A stretch of DNA of 64,000 nucleotides, from assembly GCF_001182045.1 (NCBI RefSeq), contig NZ_CVTY01000007.1:434001-498000 (forward strand), in the 5' to 3' direction. A program made the position numbers and the translations under genes. Of the stretch, positions 8,134-15,805 are shown in pieces (positions within the stretch are counted from its first letter, which is position 1; each line of letters begins with the position of its first letter). The stretch is from Dakarella massiliensis (GTDB lineage Bacteria > Pseudomonadota > Gammaproteobacteria > Burkholderiales > Burkholderiaceae_F). The notes below the pieces were generated by a model, which was not told where the DNA came from, ran no database searches, and worked only from the letters and a program-made list of their open reading frames with translations.

Positions 8134-9501
8134 TCACTTTGAGGCTGAGGCGAGAAGATCCATCAGCGCCTGGGTAAGACGTCCCTGCCAGAACTGGCCG
8201 GAGACGGTTAGCTGGTAGCGGCTGCCATCGGGTTCAATCAAACCGGCTTCAAGCCAGTTCTCAATCGCCGGGCGCCAGAGTTCAGAGAAGGCGATCGGGT
8301 AAAGGCGTTCGAGCGCCGCCGGGTCGAGGAAGTTGAGTTCCGTCTGCTCGTTCAGCGCCCGGGCCTCTTCCCAGAATCGGCCGGGAGCGGTGATCATGGC
8401 AACCGGCTTAACGCCTGAGGCCACCGTCGCCTTCCACTCGTCCACATTCCGATTCACCATGTAGCCGTAGCCTGACACGGTGCCGCCGGCACCGGGGCCG
8501 AACGCGAGACAGTCCGTACGGCCCTTCGCGAAATAGTTGTAGAAATTCCGTTCGCGCGTCGCGCGGGCCCAGTGGCTGATCGAGAGACGCTTCCAGTGAG
8601 AGGCTTCCATCGCGCGAATGCTCTCTTCGAACATCAGTCCCCGCATTTCGGAGTCCGGTCCCGCGGGGAGCTTGCCCTTTTCGATATAGCGGTAAAGTGG
8701 TGCGCCCGGGAAGACGCGGAGCTGATAGCAGTCCGCACCGTCAAGCCCCAGATCCACCACCATCCGGAGGTCTTCCTTCCAGGTGTCGAGCGTCTGATAG
8801 GGGAAGCCGTAGATAAGATCCACGACCACCGCGGCCTGGTTGTAGCTCGTCAGGCGCTCAAGCTGCCGCACGAGTTCTTCCTTCGTGGAACGGCGGCCGA
8901 CAGCCTGACGGATCTTCGTATCAAAGGTCTGGACACCGAGCGAGAAGCGGTTCGCACCGCCCTCCATGCAGGCTTCCATCCGGTCCGGCCCGAAATTCGA
9001 GAGGCGGCCTTCAAACGTAATCTCGCAGTCGTTCGCGAGCGGCAGATTCTTCTTCACCGCGCGGATCAGCCGCACGATGTCAGAGGCTTCGAGCGCGGTC
9101 GGCGTGCCGCCGCCGAAATACACCGCCTCAAGCGGCCGTCCGGTCTGAACGTTGCGTTTATTCCAGAGCTCCAGCTCCCGGATCAGGAGATCCGTGAACG
9201 CGCGGCTTTCCTCCGCGTTGCGGTAAGGCTTGATATAGAAGAGACAGTAGAGGCAGCGCGTCTCGCAGTACGGCACATTGATATAGGCAACCGTCCGGCG
9301 GCCGCGGACTGTATCGGCAATTTCCTCAATACGGACCGAGAGCTCCTCCTCCGGCACGAGACTCGCGCTCATCCCGGCGTGCGTCATGATCTTCGGGTCA
9401 AACGCATCGCGAAGCGGATTTCCGGTAACCCGGGCACGCCACGACGCTTCTTCCGGGTTTCCTCCACGCTTCATCACGTGGACCGGCATCTTCATTTCCA
9501 T
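8134..9501 (-). CDS. hutW: Anaerobic heme-opening radical SAM enzyme (HutW/ChuW)
   Basis: A 455-residue radical SAM protein of the HemN-like HutW/ChuW branch. The 4Fe-4S motif is Cys79-x3-Cys83-x2-Cys86 (CETRCLYC), followed by 'YFGGGTPTAL', the usual HemN-family SAM-binding stretch, and a C-terminal winged-helix-like region. ChuW opens heme without oxygen by methyl transfer, giving the linear tetrapyrrole anaerobilin and freeing iron. The ATG at 9501 has an AGGAAG site. It is the first gene of the locus, preceded by a promoter overlapped by a Fur box, so expression should rise under iron limitation. Confidence 0.9.
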   Translation of the reverse strand: MEMKMPVHVMKRGGNPEEASWRARVTGNPLRDAFDPKIMTHAGMSASLVPEEELSVRIEEIADTVRGRRTVAYINVPYCETRCLYCLFYIKPYRNAEESRAFTDLLIRELELWNKRNVQTGRPLEAVYFGGGTPTALEASDIVRLIRAVKKNLPLANDCEITFEGRLSNFGPDRMEACMEGGANRFSLGVQTFDTKIRQAVGRRSTKEELVRQLERLTSYNQAAVVVDLIYGFPYQTLDTWKEDLRMVVDLGLDGADCYQLRVFPGAPLYRYIEKGKLPAGPDSEMRGLMFEESIRAMEASHWKRLSISHWARATRERNFYNYFAKGRTDCLAFGPGAGGTVSGYGYMVNRNVDEWKATVASGVKPVAMITAPGRFWEEARALNEQTELNFLDPAALERLYPIAFSELWRPAIENWLEAGLIEPDGSRYQLTVSGQFWQGRLTQALMDLLASASK

Positions 9502-9570
9502 CGTTCTTCCTGTTCAATCAATGAGTTGCGGCTGGCGGAACAAACCTCACCCCGCCTTTGTACCCGTAAA

Positions 9571-9597
9571 GATATACTTCGGATCCTTTTTTGTCAA
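9571..9597 (-). promoter_or_regulatory. Probable sigma70 promoter of the heme locus
   Basis: On the minus strand TTGACA (9592-9597) is followed after about 15-17 bases by TATATC/TATCTT near 9570-9576. The -35 box overlaps the edge of the Fur box, which fits repression by Fur-Fe(II). Confidence 0.55.
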
Positions 9598-9614
9598 TGA
9601 TAATTATTATCATT
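9596..9614. promoter_or_regulatory. Fur box
   Basis: AATGATAATTATTATCATT is a palindrome apart from its central base and closely matches the classical 19-bp Fur consensus (GATAATGATAATCATTATC family). It lies about 95 bases upstream of hutW and overlaps the promoter, so the heme locus is very probably iron-repressed. Confidence 0.88.
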
Positions 9615-9686
9615 GTAATTTTCATTAACTTTGTAAGAGACGATATCAGTTGCTGTTTTTCCCCGGAATCCGGCTGTTCCGGCGCG

Positions 9687-9713
9687 AAAAAAAGGCCCGC
9701 AAACCTGCGGGGC
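9687..9713 (-). terminator. Terminator of the MdaB-like gene
   Basis: On the minus strand GCCCCGCA/TGCGGGCC stem with a short loop followed by TTTTTTT, 50-75 bases past the stop at 9765. It insulates this gene from the heme locus promoter. Confidence 0.8.
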
Positions 9714-9764
9714 TTCATAGTCTCTAAAGGATGGGGTTCAGAAAAACTGCCCCTTCTCTTTTTC

Positions 9765-10343
9765 TCAGGCGCGGCCGAACACCTTCTCGAGATGCGCTTT
9801 CAGACGTTCGATATCGGACTCAATCGTCGGATTCTTGATGACGTCATTGCACATAAAGGACGGGAGCGGCTTGAGACCGATGAACTGGTTCGCCTTATGG
9901 AGACCGAAGAAAGTGGCGTCAATCCCCTTCCCTTCAAAGAACTCATCCTTCGCAAGGAACGCGTTCAGCGGCGCATTCCAGGTGGAGCTGATCATGTAGT
10001 GACCCTGCAGCTTGCCGCCGGTGCCGTAATTGATATCCGGCGTCTCACGGTGACGGCCGTCGCCCGTAATCATCGGCTGGCCGCCGAACACATCATCTTC
10101 GTACGACTTCAGCGCGGCCGGGGCTTCCATCCACCAGGCAGGCGTCTGATAAATCACGGCGTCAAGCCACAGGTACTTCGCCACCTCATCCTCAGTCTTC
10201 CAGCCATCCGCGAGCCGCGTCACCTGCACTTCGTGCCCGAGGCTCTCAAGCGTCGCCTTCTCGATTTCCGTGAGACGGTGGTTAAGCGCTCCTCCGTTTC
10301 CGCCTTTGAACGGCATGCCGGCGTCGACAATCAGAATCTTCAT
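9765..10343 (-). CDS. MdaB/KefF-type NAD(P)H:quinone reductase
   Basis: A 192-residue flavodoxin-fold oxidoreductase similar to 'modulator of drug activity B'. Visible family segments: N-terminal 'MKILIVDAG', 'VIYQTPAWWMEAPAALKSYEDDVF', 'YGTGGKLQGHYMISSTWNAP' and the C-terminal 'FGLHKANQFIGLKPLPSFMCND'. Such enzymes reduce quinones by two electrons using FAD and NAD(P)H, which limits redox cycling. The start at 10343 carries an AAGGA site; an upstream in-frame ATG at 10403 would add a non-conserved leader. Monocistronic, divergent from the hydrolase at 10661. Confidence 0.87.
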   Translation of the reverse strand: MKILIVDAGMPFKGGNGGALNHRLTEIEKATLESLGHEVQVTRLADGWKTEDEVAKYLWLDAVIYQTPAWWMEAPAALKSYEDDVFGGQPMITGDGRHRETPDINYGTGGKLQGHYMISSTWNAPLNAFLAKDEFFEGKGIDATFFGLHKANQFIGLKPLPSFMCNDVIKNPTIESDIERLKAHLEKVFGRA

Positions 10344-10660
10344 TTTCTTTTTTCCTTCGTTGCTGAGAAAGGAACCGGTTTCATAGGTTCCCGCGAGTAT
10401 CATTCGCCACGAATTCTACTTTTGCGGCCTCAGAGCGTGAGGCTTTGGGCCTTGAAACACCTTCTTTCTGTCTCCGGATACAGAAAAACAGCCTCAACTG
10501 TCAAAAGGCGGACTTTTTTCTCCTCCGCAGGAAGTATAGATATCGATAAAAGCTATAACCAGATATGAAAACAAAATATTGGAAATAACCAGAGCATTTT
10601 CATAAACTTGAATCACAGGGGCAATAGCCCTCGGATTATGAAAAGAACAGAGGAACCTTC
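10344..10660. other. Divergent intergenic region, 317 bp
   Basis: It separates the minus-strand quinone reductase from the plus-strand hydrolase. It is moderately AT-rich toward the hydrolase and has two short inverted repeats (GGAACC near 10370 pairing with GGTTCC near 10387; CCTCA/TGAGG at 10431-10445). No convincing -35/-10 pair stands out and I see no gene. Confidence 0.4.
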
Positions 10661-11809
10661 ATGAACAAACGTAATTTTCTGAAGTGCGCGGCGCTCGCTG
10701 CCGCTCCCCTCGGACTCCCGGCTGCCGCAAGCGCTGCCGGATCGGCCGCCCCGGTGCCGTCTGACACCCCGGCGCTCACGTCCGGCTGGGACAAGGTTTT
10801 TCCGAAGAACCCCAACGTTGACCATAAGAAGATCACCTTCAGGAACCGCTATGGGTTCACGCTCTCGGTGGATCTCTACACGCCGAAAGGCGTGAAGGCA
10901 GGGGTCGAGCTCCCGGCCATTGCGGTTTCGGGGCCGTTCGGCGCAGTAAAGGAACAGAGTTCCGGGCTCTACGCGCAGGAAATGGCGTCGCGCGGCTTCG
11001 TCACGCTCGCCTTTGATCCCTCCTGGACCGGAGAGAGCAGCGGCTTCCCCCGCAATATGGCGTCTCCTGACGTCAATACCGAAGACTTCAGCGCCGCGGT
11101 TGACGCGCTCGGCATCCTTCCGATCGTCGATCAGAAGCGGATCGGCATTATCGGGATCTGCGGGTTCGGCGGGTTCGCGCTGAACGCCGCGGCGATGGAT
11201 ACCCGCGTCCGCGCGGTGGCATCTGTTGTGATGTACGACATGAGCCGCGCGATGGGCTGGGGCATCGGCGCGGGGCGCGACCGCTATACGGAAGCGGATC
11301 GCCGAGCCGTGAAGGCGTTCCTGAACGAAAAGCGCTGGGAAGACGCCGCGAAAGGCTCGATTCCGCCAGGCGGTCACGACCTCGCGGTGGATAAAGCCGA
11401 ACACGTGACGCAGGGGAATCGGATTCTTCCCGAAACGCTCCCCGCGGACGCGGATCCTGTCACCAAGGAGTTCTTTGATTACTACCTGGTGAAGCGCGGT
11501 TTCCATCCCCGGTCCGTCAATTCGACGAGCGCCTGGTGCCGGACGATGCCGCTCTCCTTCATGAATATGCCGCTTCTCACTTATATCAAGGAGATTTCGC
11601 CCCGCCCCGTCCTGATCATCACGGGCGAAAAAGCGCATTCCCGGTACTTCGCGGAGACGGCCTATCAGAACGCCGCGGAACCGAAGGAACTCGTGATTAT
11701 CCCGGGCGCGAACCACGTGGATCTCTACGACCGGAAGGAACTCATTCCGTTCGCGAAGCTCGAAAGCTTCTTCACGAAGAACCTCGCGCCTTCCGCCGCT
11801 TCACGGTAG
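10661..11809 (+). CDS. Exported alpha/beta hydrolase with a Cys nucleophile
   Basis: A 382-residue alpha/beta-hydrolase of the YcjY/dienelactone-hydrolase-like type. The N-terminus (MNKRNFLKCAALAAAPLGL) looks like a Tat-type signal with KR instead of RR. The nucleophile elbow is GICGFGG, so the nucleophile is Cys rather than Ser; a late acidic residue and His in 'GANHVDLYD' complete the triad. The ATG has a GAGGAA site. The substrate is unknown. It is followed 59 bases later by the small gene at 11869, possibly co-transcribed. Its stop codon is TAG. Confidence 0.85.
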   Translation: MNKRNFLKCAALAAAPLGLPAAASAAGSAAPVPSDTPALTSGWDKVFPKNPNVDHKKITFRNRYGFTLSVDLYTPKGVKAGVELPAIAVSGPFGAVKEQSSGLYAQEMASRGFVTLAFDPSWTGESSGFPRNMASPDVNTEDFSAAVDALGILPIVDQKRIGIIGICGFGGFALNAAAMDTRVRAVASVVMYDMSRAMGWGIGAGRDRYTEADRRAVKAFLNEKRWEDAAKGSIPPGGHDLAVDKAEHVTQGNRILPETLPADADPVTKEFFDYYLVKRGFHPRSVNSTSAWCRTMPLSFMNMPLLTYIKEISPRPVLIITGEKAHSRYFAETAYQNAAEPKELVIIPGANHVDLYDRKELIPFAKLESFFTKNLAPSAASR

Positions 11810-11868
11810 ACTTTGGATGGATAGCGGCGATGCAGGTTCGCCGCTCAGGATGAAAAGGAGGCAGCAGG

Positions 11869-12102
11869 ATGGCTGACTTTAGAGATCGAAGCGCCATGCT
11901 TCTGGAAGAGCTTCTCGACTCGGGATTCCGGGTGGAAGATGCCGAGCGGCTCCGTGACCTTCTGACGGTCGGCTGCCGCAATTCAGCGATTGAAGAACTG
12001 AAGGAAAAGCGTGAGTCGCTCCTTCGGTCGCTTCACGAGAAAGAGTCCTCGATCGACTGCATCGACTCCGTCCTCTATAAGATCCGCCGGGGTGAGCTCT
12101 GA
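11869..12102 (+). CDS. Small helical protein of unknown function
   Basis: A 77-residue, highly charged and probably all-helical protein with a strong AAAGGAGG ribosome-binding site 8 bases before its ATG. The sequence suggests two helices (residues 2-25 and 38-75, the second Lys/Glu/Leu rich like a short coiled coil). I do not recognise a family. A terminator follows 28 bases after the stop. It may be co-expressed with the hydrolase upstream. Confidence 0.7.
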   Translation: MADFRDRSAMLLEELLDSGFRVEDAERLRDLLTVGCRNSAIEELKEKRESLLRSLHEKESSIDCIDSVLYKIRRGEL

Positions 12103-12129
12103 GAAGGAGCCTGCTTCCATCGGTTAAGC

Positions 12130-12157
12130 AAAGCCCCGTTTTTGCAACGGGGCTTTC
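12130..12157. terminator. Bidirectional terminator
   Basis: AAAGCCCCGTT/AACGGGGCTTT hairpin between the plus-strand small gene (stop 12102) and the minus-strand LysR gene (stop 12160). A- and T-runs on both sides allow use in either direction. Confidence 0.8.
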
Positions 12158-12159
12158 TG

Positions 12160-13119
12160 TTATTTCGCGGGACGGGCGCCGGGCCGCTCCGGGTCCTCTT
12201 TCAGGGCTTCCGCCGCGGCATCCCGCGCCGCCGCTTCAAACTCACGCTCCAGATCCGCTTTCAGCACCTCAAGCAGCCGGGTCGCCGCGGGCGTAAACAC
12301 CTGATACTTCCGCCAGATGATCTTCATGCCGCTCGTCTTCGCCGGCACAATCGGCCGGAAGCAGAGGTCAGAGGCCGGGCAGGTATCAATCAGGTGGTCA
12401 AACACCACGGCGTACCCGAGCCCCTCCCGCACCATGATGCCGGCGTTATAGGCAAGATTAAAGGTCGCGACGATATTCAGCCGGTCCGCGGTGTCCCCGA
12501 GCCACCGCCTGAGGTCCTGCTGCAGCCCCTGGCGCGAGCAGATCAGCGGGTGAAACGGCAGATCCTCCACCGGCACCGCTTTCCGGATCGCGAGCGGCGC
12601 GTCTCGCCGCATGACAAGCCCCCAGCGGTCCTGTCCCGGGAGATCGAGGTAGTTGTACTTCGAGAGATCGGCGTCATTCACAATGATCGCGAAGTCAAGG
12701 AGCCCTTTATCGAGCTTCGCCGTGATGTCATCGGCGTCCCCGCTCACAAAGTCTGGGCGGATGCCAGGATACCTCTCATGAAGCCGCTTCACTGTGCGGG
12801 CGAAGTACTTGATGGAATCAGACTCCGCCGCCCCGATCGAGACGCTTCCGGAATCCAGATCATTCAGGGCCCGGAACTCCTCCTCAGTCTTATCAACGAG
12901 CGCAAGGATATCCTCGGCCCGCTTCCTGAGAAGCATGCCGGCATCGGTAAGCCTGATACTGTAATTCGTTCTCTCGTACAGCTTCCGCCCGAGCTCTTCC
13001 TCGAGGTCCTTCAGCTGTTTTGAGAGCGTCGGCTGCGTCACAAACAGCCGCTCAGCCGCCCGCGTCATATTGCCTTCGCGGGCCATTGTCACGAAGTAGC
13101 GAAGCACCCTGATTTCCAT
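12160..13119 (-). CDS. LysR-family transcriptional regulator
   Basis: A 319-residue LysR regulator. The N-terminal winged helix-turn-helix (residues 1-60) contains the family pattern 'MTRAAERLFVTQPTLSKQLKDLE'; a linker helix and the two-lobed periplasmic-binding-like effector domain follow ('VSIGAAESDSIKYF', 'LLDFAIIVN', 'REGLGYAVVFD'). The C-terminus carries a non-conserved Ala/Glu/Arg-rich tail of about 30 residues. The start at 13119 has AGGAGG six bases upstream; the longer frame to 13161 is not needed. The nearest divergent gene is 788 bases away, so the target is uncertain. Confidence 0.9.
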   Translation of the reverse strand: MEIRVLRYFVTMAREGNMTRAAERLFVTQPTLSKQLKDLEEELGRKLYERTNYSIRLTDAGMLLRKRAEDILALVDKTEEEFRALNDLDSGSVSIGAAESDSIKYFARTVKRLHERYPGIRPDFVSGDADDITAKLDKGLLDFAIIVNDADLSKYNYLDLPGQDRWGLVMRRDAPLAIRKAVPVEDLPFHPLICSRQGLQQDLRRWLGDTADRLNIVATFNLAYNAGIMVREGLGYAVVFDHLIDTCPASDLCFRPIVPAKTSGMKIIWRKYQVFTPAATRLLEVLKADLEREFEAAARDAAAEALKEDPERPGARPAK

Positions 13120-13907
13120 TGCGGCCTCCTGTGGACCGTGATGCCGTTCGTCTCGCGGCATCCCCTTGAAAAAATTATAAACCTGTCAGGGTCTTGCCAT
13201 AGACCGCGCTTATGACTGAACACAGTTATTGAGGATATTCAAAACTGTTTTCCGCCATTAATTGACAACTTTTAAACCTAGTTTAATTTAGTTAACTTTT
13301 TAAGGGGAGGCTCTGTTTTTCCGTTGATCAATCAACCGAAACTAAACTTTTATTTAAAACAAAATCATCAGGATAAGAACTATTAGCCGATTAAATGCAA
13401 CACAGGGATGATCGGCCACCGGACAACCGCCATAGGGTCATCCGAAACTCATTTAAGGGCTCTGAAAATCAGTTTCACGGCATTAAAAATCAGGTTTTAT
13501 CTGAAACGACATATATATGACCCTTCTTATGCGTCACAAAAACCGATAAAAATGCCTTATTTTCAGCTGTATTGACTCTGCTTCAAGCGTTTTCCAATTA
13601 CAAAATTGAAAATATCCGGAATCCGGGTTTTACAAACCGATATTTGTAATACCAAATTAGATGAGTCAATAGCTAAAAGCCATAACTTCCAATTAATTAT
13701 TACTTATTGGAATAGCGAAATCCGGTTTCTCAGGGATTTCTGCTAAATCTTCTCATTTAAGGCCTTGCGGAGGCCTCCGGACGAAAAAATGACCCGCTTT
13801 TGCCCCGGATTTGATCCGAAAGATGATAATTCCATTTAACCGGGCTGAAAAGTGGTTGTCAGTAATTTACCAGAGTCAATGGTCCGGATAAAGAGGAGGC
13901 AGGTGTC
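13120..13907. other. Long AT-rich intergenic region, 788 bp
   Basis: It lies between the divergent LysR gene and the cyclophilin-like gene and is strongly AT-rich compared with its flanks. No reading frame of note is present. A TTGACA occurs near 13265 and a small AGGCCT/AGGCCT inverted repeat near 13760-13776. It could hold regulatory sites or a small RNA but nothing decisive is visible. Confidence 0.4.
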
Positions 13908-14255
13908 ATGACAGATTTCATCCGGTTTACGGCGGGCGGCAGAACCTTCAAGGTAGAGCTTGCGGATACGCCAGCCGCGCGGGCTTTCAGAAAAGTACTT
14001 CCGGCGAAGCTCCCGATGCTCGAACTGAACGGGAACGAAAAATACTTCCACTTCAGGGACCGCACGTTCCCGGCAGCGCCCGCGGTGCATGCCAAGGCGG
14101 GTGACGTGATGCTCTATCAGGACGACTACGTCGTGATTTTCTATATGACGCCTGAAAATTCCCCCTACACCTACACCCGGATCGGCCGTGTGACGGACAC
14201 AAAGGATCTGATCCTCGCGCTGGGAAGCGGGAATGTCGATGTATCGTGGGAATAA
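13908..14255 (+). CDS. Cyclophilin-like fold protein
   Basis: A 115-residue protein matching the small bacterial cyclophilin-like family (beta-barrel; often annotated 'cyclophilin-like fold protein'): 'LPMLELNGNEKYFHF', 'VHAKAGDVMLYQDDYVVIFY' and 'SPYTYTRIGRV'. The family is widespread in anaerobes, with no firmly established reaction; peptidyl-prolyl isomerase activity cannot be assumed because the catalytic Arg/Phe set is not evident. No signal peptide. The ATG has a strong AGAGGAGG site. A strong terminator follows. Confidence 0.82.
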   Translation: MTDFIRFTAGGRTFKVELADTPAARAFRKVLPAKLPMLELNGNEKYFHFRDRTFPAAPAVHAKAGDVMLYQDDYVVIFYMTPENSPYTYTRIGRVTDTKDLILALGSGNVDVSWE

Positions 14256-14320
14256 GCGCGGTTTATTAAACAAAAAGTGTGTCATTAATTCACTTATTTC
14301 TGCTTAAATACCACAAGAGA

Positions 14321-14357
14321 AAACCGTCCATTCCTTTGAAGGAATGGACGGTTTTTT
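14321..14357 (+). terminator. Rho-independent terminator
   Basis: AAACCGTCCATTCC/GGAATGGACGGTTT, perfect 14-base arms with a TTTGAA loop followed by a T-run, 65 bases after the cyclophilin-like gene. Confidence 0.9.
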
Positions 14358-14384
14358 TCTGAACTGAAGTTCAGGCTCGGCTGC

Positions 14385-15013
14385 TCACCGGGCGGGTCCC
14401 CAGGCGCCGGGGCCGGGCCCAGGAGCCGGACGGGGTGCCTGACGCGGCCCAGGCGGAGGAGGAGCGAACCGGGGATCCGGCAGGAGCCGGACGGGGTGCC
14501 TGACGCGGCCCAGGCGGAGGAGGAGCGAACCGGGGATCCGGCGCGGCCTTCGGAGGGCGCGGCGGATGACCGAATTCCATCCGCTCAAACGTCTGCCGCT
14601 GCGGCTGATCGAAATGCGACACCATGCGGCGGCGGGTAAGCGCCACGCGATCCAGATCTGTCGCGAGAACCTGCGCGAAATGCGCCTGCTCGTCCGCTAG
14701 CGCCTGATGATCGGTCGCGTTCCTCACACGGCGCCAGTGCTCATGGCGGTCAACCGCGAGCTGCCGCTGCGCGGCGATCCAGGAGTCGAACGTCGGCTTC
14801 TGATACGGACGGATCCGGAGCGCCTCAGCAATATGACGCCCCATCCAGTCCACCTGCTCAGGAGTCGCGTTGCCCCAGCCCGGCATCGCCGGAGCGGGCG
14901 CAGGGCCCATCCCGGGCTGTCCGGGAGGCGGCGGGGTCAATTCCTGGTCCCTGCTGCGCGATCGCGGCAAGCGGCAGCGCCGCAAGCCCTAAAAGCATCA
15001 GTCTGCGTTTCAT
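14385..15013 (-). pseudogene. Broken Spy/CpxP-like periplasmic protein gene (two frameshifts)
   Basis: Pieces in three frames form one gene. (1) From ATG 15013: signal peptide MKRRLMLLGLAALPLAAIAQQ. (2) A shift near 14935-14950 moves into the frame of the mature domain: Pro/Met/Gly-rich start, then 'WGNATPEQVDWMGRHIAEALRIRP...' and a helical, His/Arg/Gln-rich body resembling CpxP/Spy-type LTxxQ proteins. (3) An exact 61-bp tandem duplication (14420-14541) shifts the C-terminus, so 'DPRFAPPPPGPRQAPRPAP' occurs twice in different frames and the natural end 'GPGPGAWGPAR' at 14385 is no longer reached; the shifted frame ends at 14371. Either a pseudogene or two sequencing/assembly errors. Confidence 0.7.
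14420..14541. repeat. Exact 61-bp tandem duplication
   Basis: Bases 14420-14480 are repeated without mismatch at 14481-14541. As 61 is not a multiple of three, the duplication shifts the reading frame of the Pro-rich C-terminus of the surrounding gene. Confidence 0.95.
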
Positions 15014-15111
15014 ATCGTTCGTCCTTCCTGCTTTTCTGCAGGAATTGGATGAGGACCCGGTGCCCCGAGGGAATGACGGGGAGATCCTCATCTCGTGCTT
15101 TCGAGCGAACC

Positions 15112-15453
15112 TCAGTGGCAGCCGCAGGCGTGGAACGCGTCCGGATTATTCACGAGTTTCCCCGTGAGGAATCCGCGGACCGCCTCGTCGGCGTTTCCGG
15201 AAGCGCCCGCGATGAGATTGAGATTCATCGACTCAAGAGCGCTCACCGCGCCGAAACCGATTCCACCGCAGATCACGGTGCCCACGTTGAGGTCCGCGAG
15301 GAGCCCTGCCATGGCAGCGTGTCCGGATCCCGTGGCCGGCACTTCCTGCACCTGAATCACTTTGCTGTTTTCCACGTCATAGACGCGGAAAGCCGGTGCG
15401 TGACCGAAGTGCTGGTAGATTTCGCCGTTTTCAACCGGAATTGCAATACGCAT
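15112..15453 (-). CDS. NifX/NifB-domain (dinitrogenase Fe-Mo cofactor biosynthesis) family protein
   Basis: A 113-residue single-domain protein of the NifX/NafY-like family: 'MRIAIPVENGEIYQHFGHAPAF', 'VYDVENSKV', 'LLADLNVGTVICGGIGFGA' are its typical segments. It ends in a Cys/His-rich tail (HACGCH). These small proteins bind Fe-S or Fe-Mo clusters in diazotrophs, but in many non-diazotrophs their role is unknown; no nif gene is present here. The ATG carries an AGGAGATAAG-type site. Monocistronic. Confidence 0.88.
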   Translation of the reverse strand: MRIAIPVENGEIYQHFGHAPAFRVYDVENSKVIQVQEVPATGSGHAAMAGLLADLNVGTVICGGIGFGAVSALESMNLNLIAGASGNADEAVRGFLTGKLVNNPDAFHACGCH

Positions 15454-15805
15454 TGTCTTATCTCCTTATGGGAAGGACCCGGAAAAGGTTTCCGGATCCG
15501 TCCGTTTCCTGAGGGGGCGGACGGCAGCATTCAGGTTCCCCGCACCCGGACAGGCGATCAGCCCGGAAAATTTCCGGCGCGGTTCCTGTCCATCTCGGGT
15601 AAAAACGATTATAGGAAGCGGGGCCTCCCGGAATCGTTAAGAAAATGCCATCCATTGCTACAAAAACCATTGAACGGTAATAAAAACGAAAGCCCCGGAT
15701 CCGGCCCGTTATCAGGACCAGAATCCGGGAGCTCTGAGCATAACCGTTATGGGCGTCGCGCGGGAGGTCAGGATGACCGCGCGCGGCGCCGTCTGATCAT
15801 GCCTC
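15454..15805. other. Intergenic region, 352 bp
   Basis: Between the NifX-like gene and the end of the aldehyde dehydrogenase gene. A weak minus-strand frame exists (to 15670) but it has no plausible start site or family resemblance. I see no gene. Confidence 0.4.

Noticed and set aside
8572..9600. A 342-codon open frame on the plus strand opposite hutW.
   Set aside because: Antisense shadow of hutW; no family resemblance and His/Arg-rich composition.
15458..15670. A 70-codon minus-strand frame.
   Set aside because: No plausible ribosome-binding site or family pattern; it lies in a leader region.
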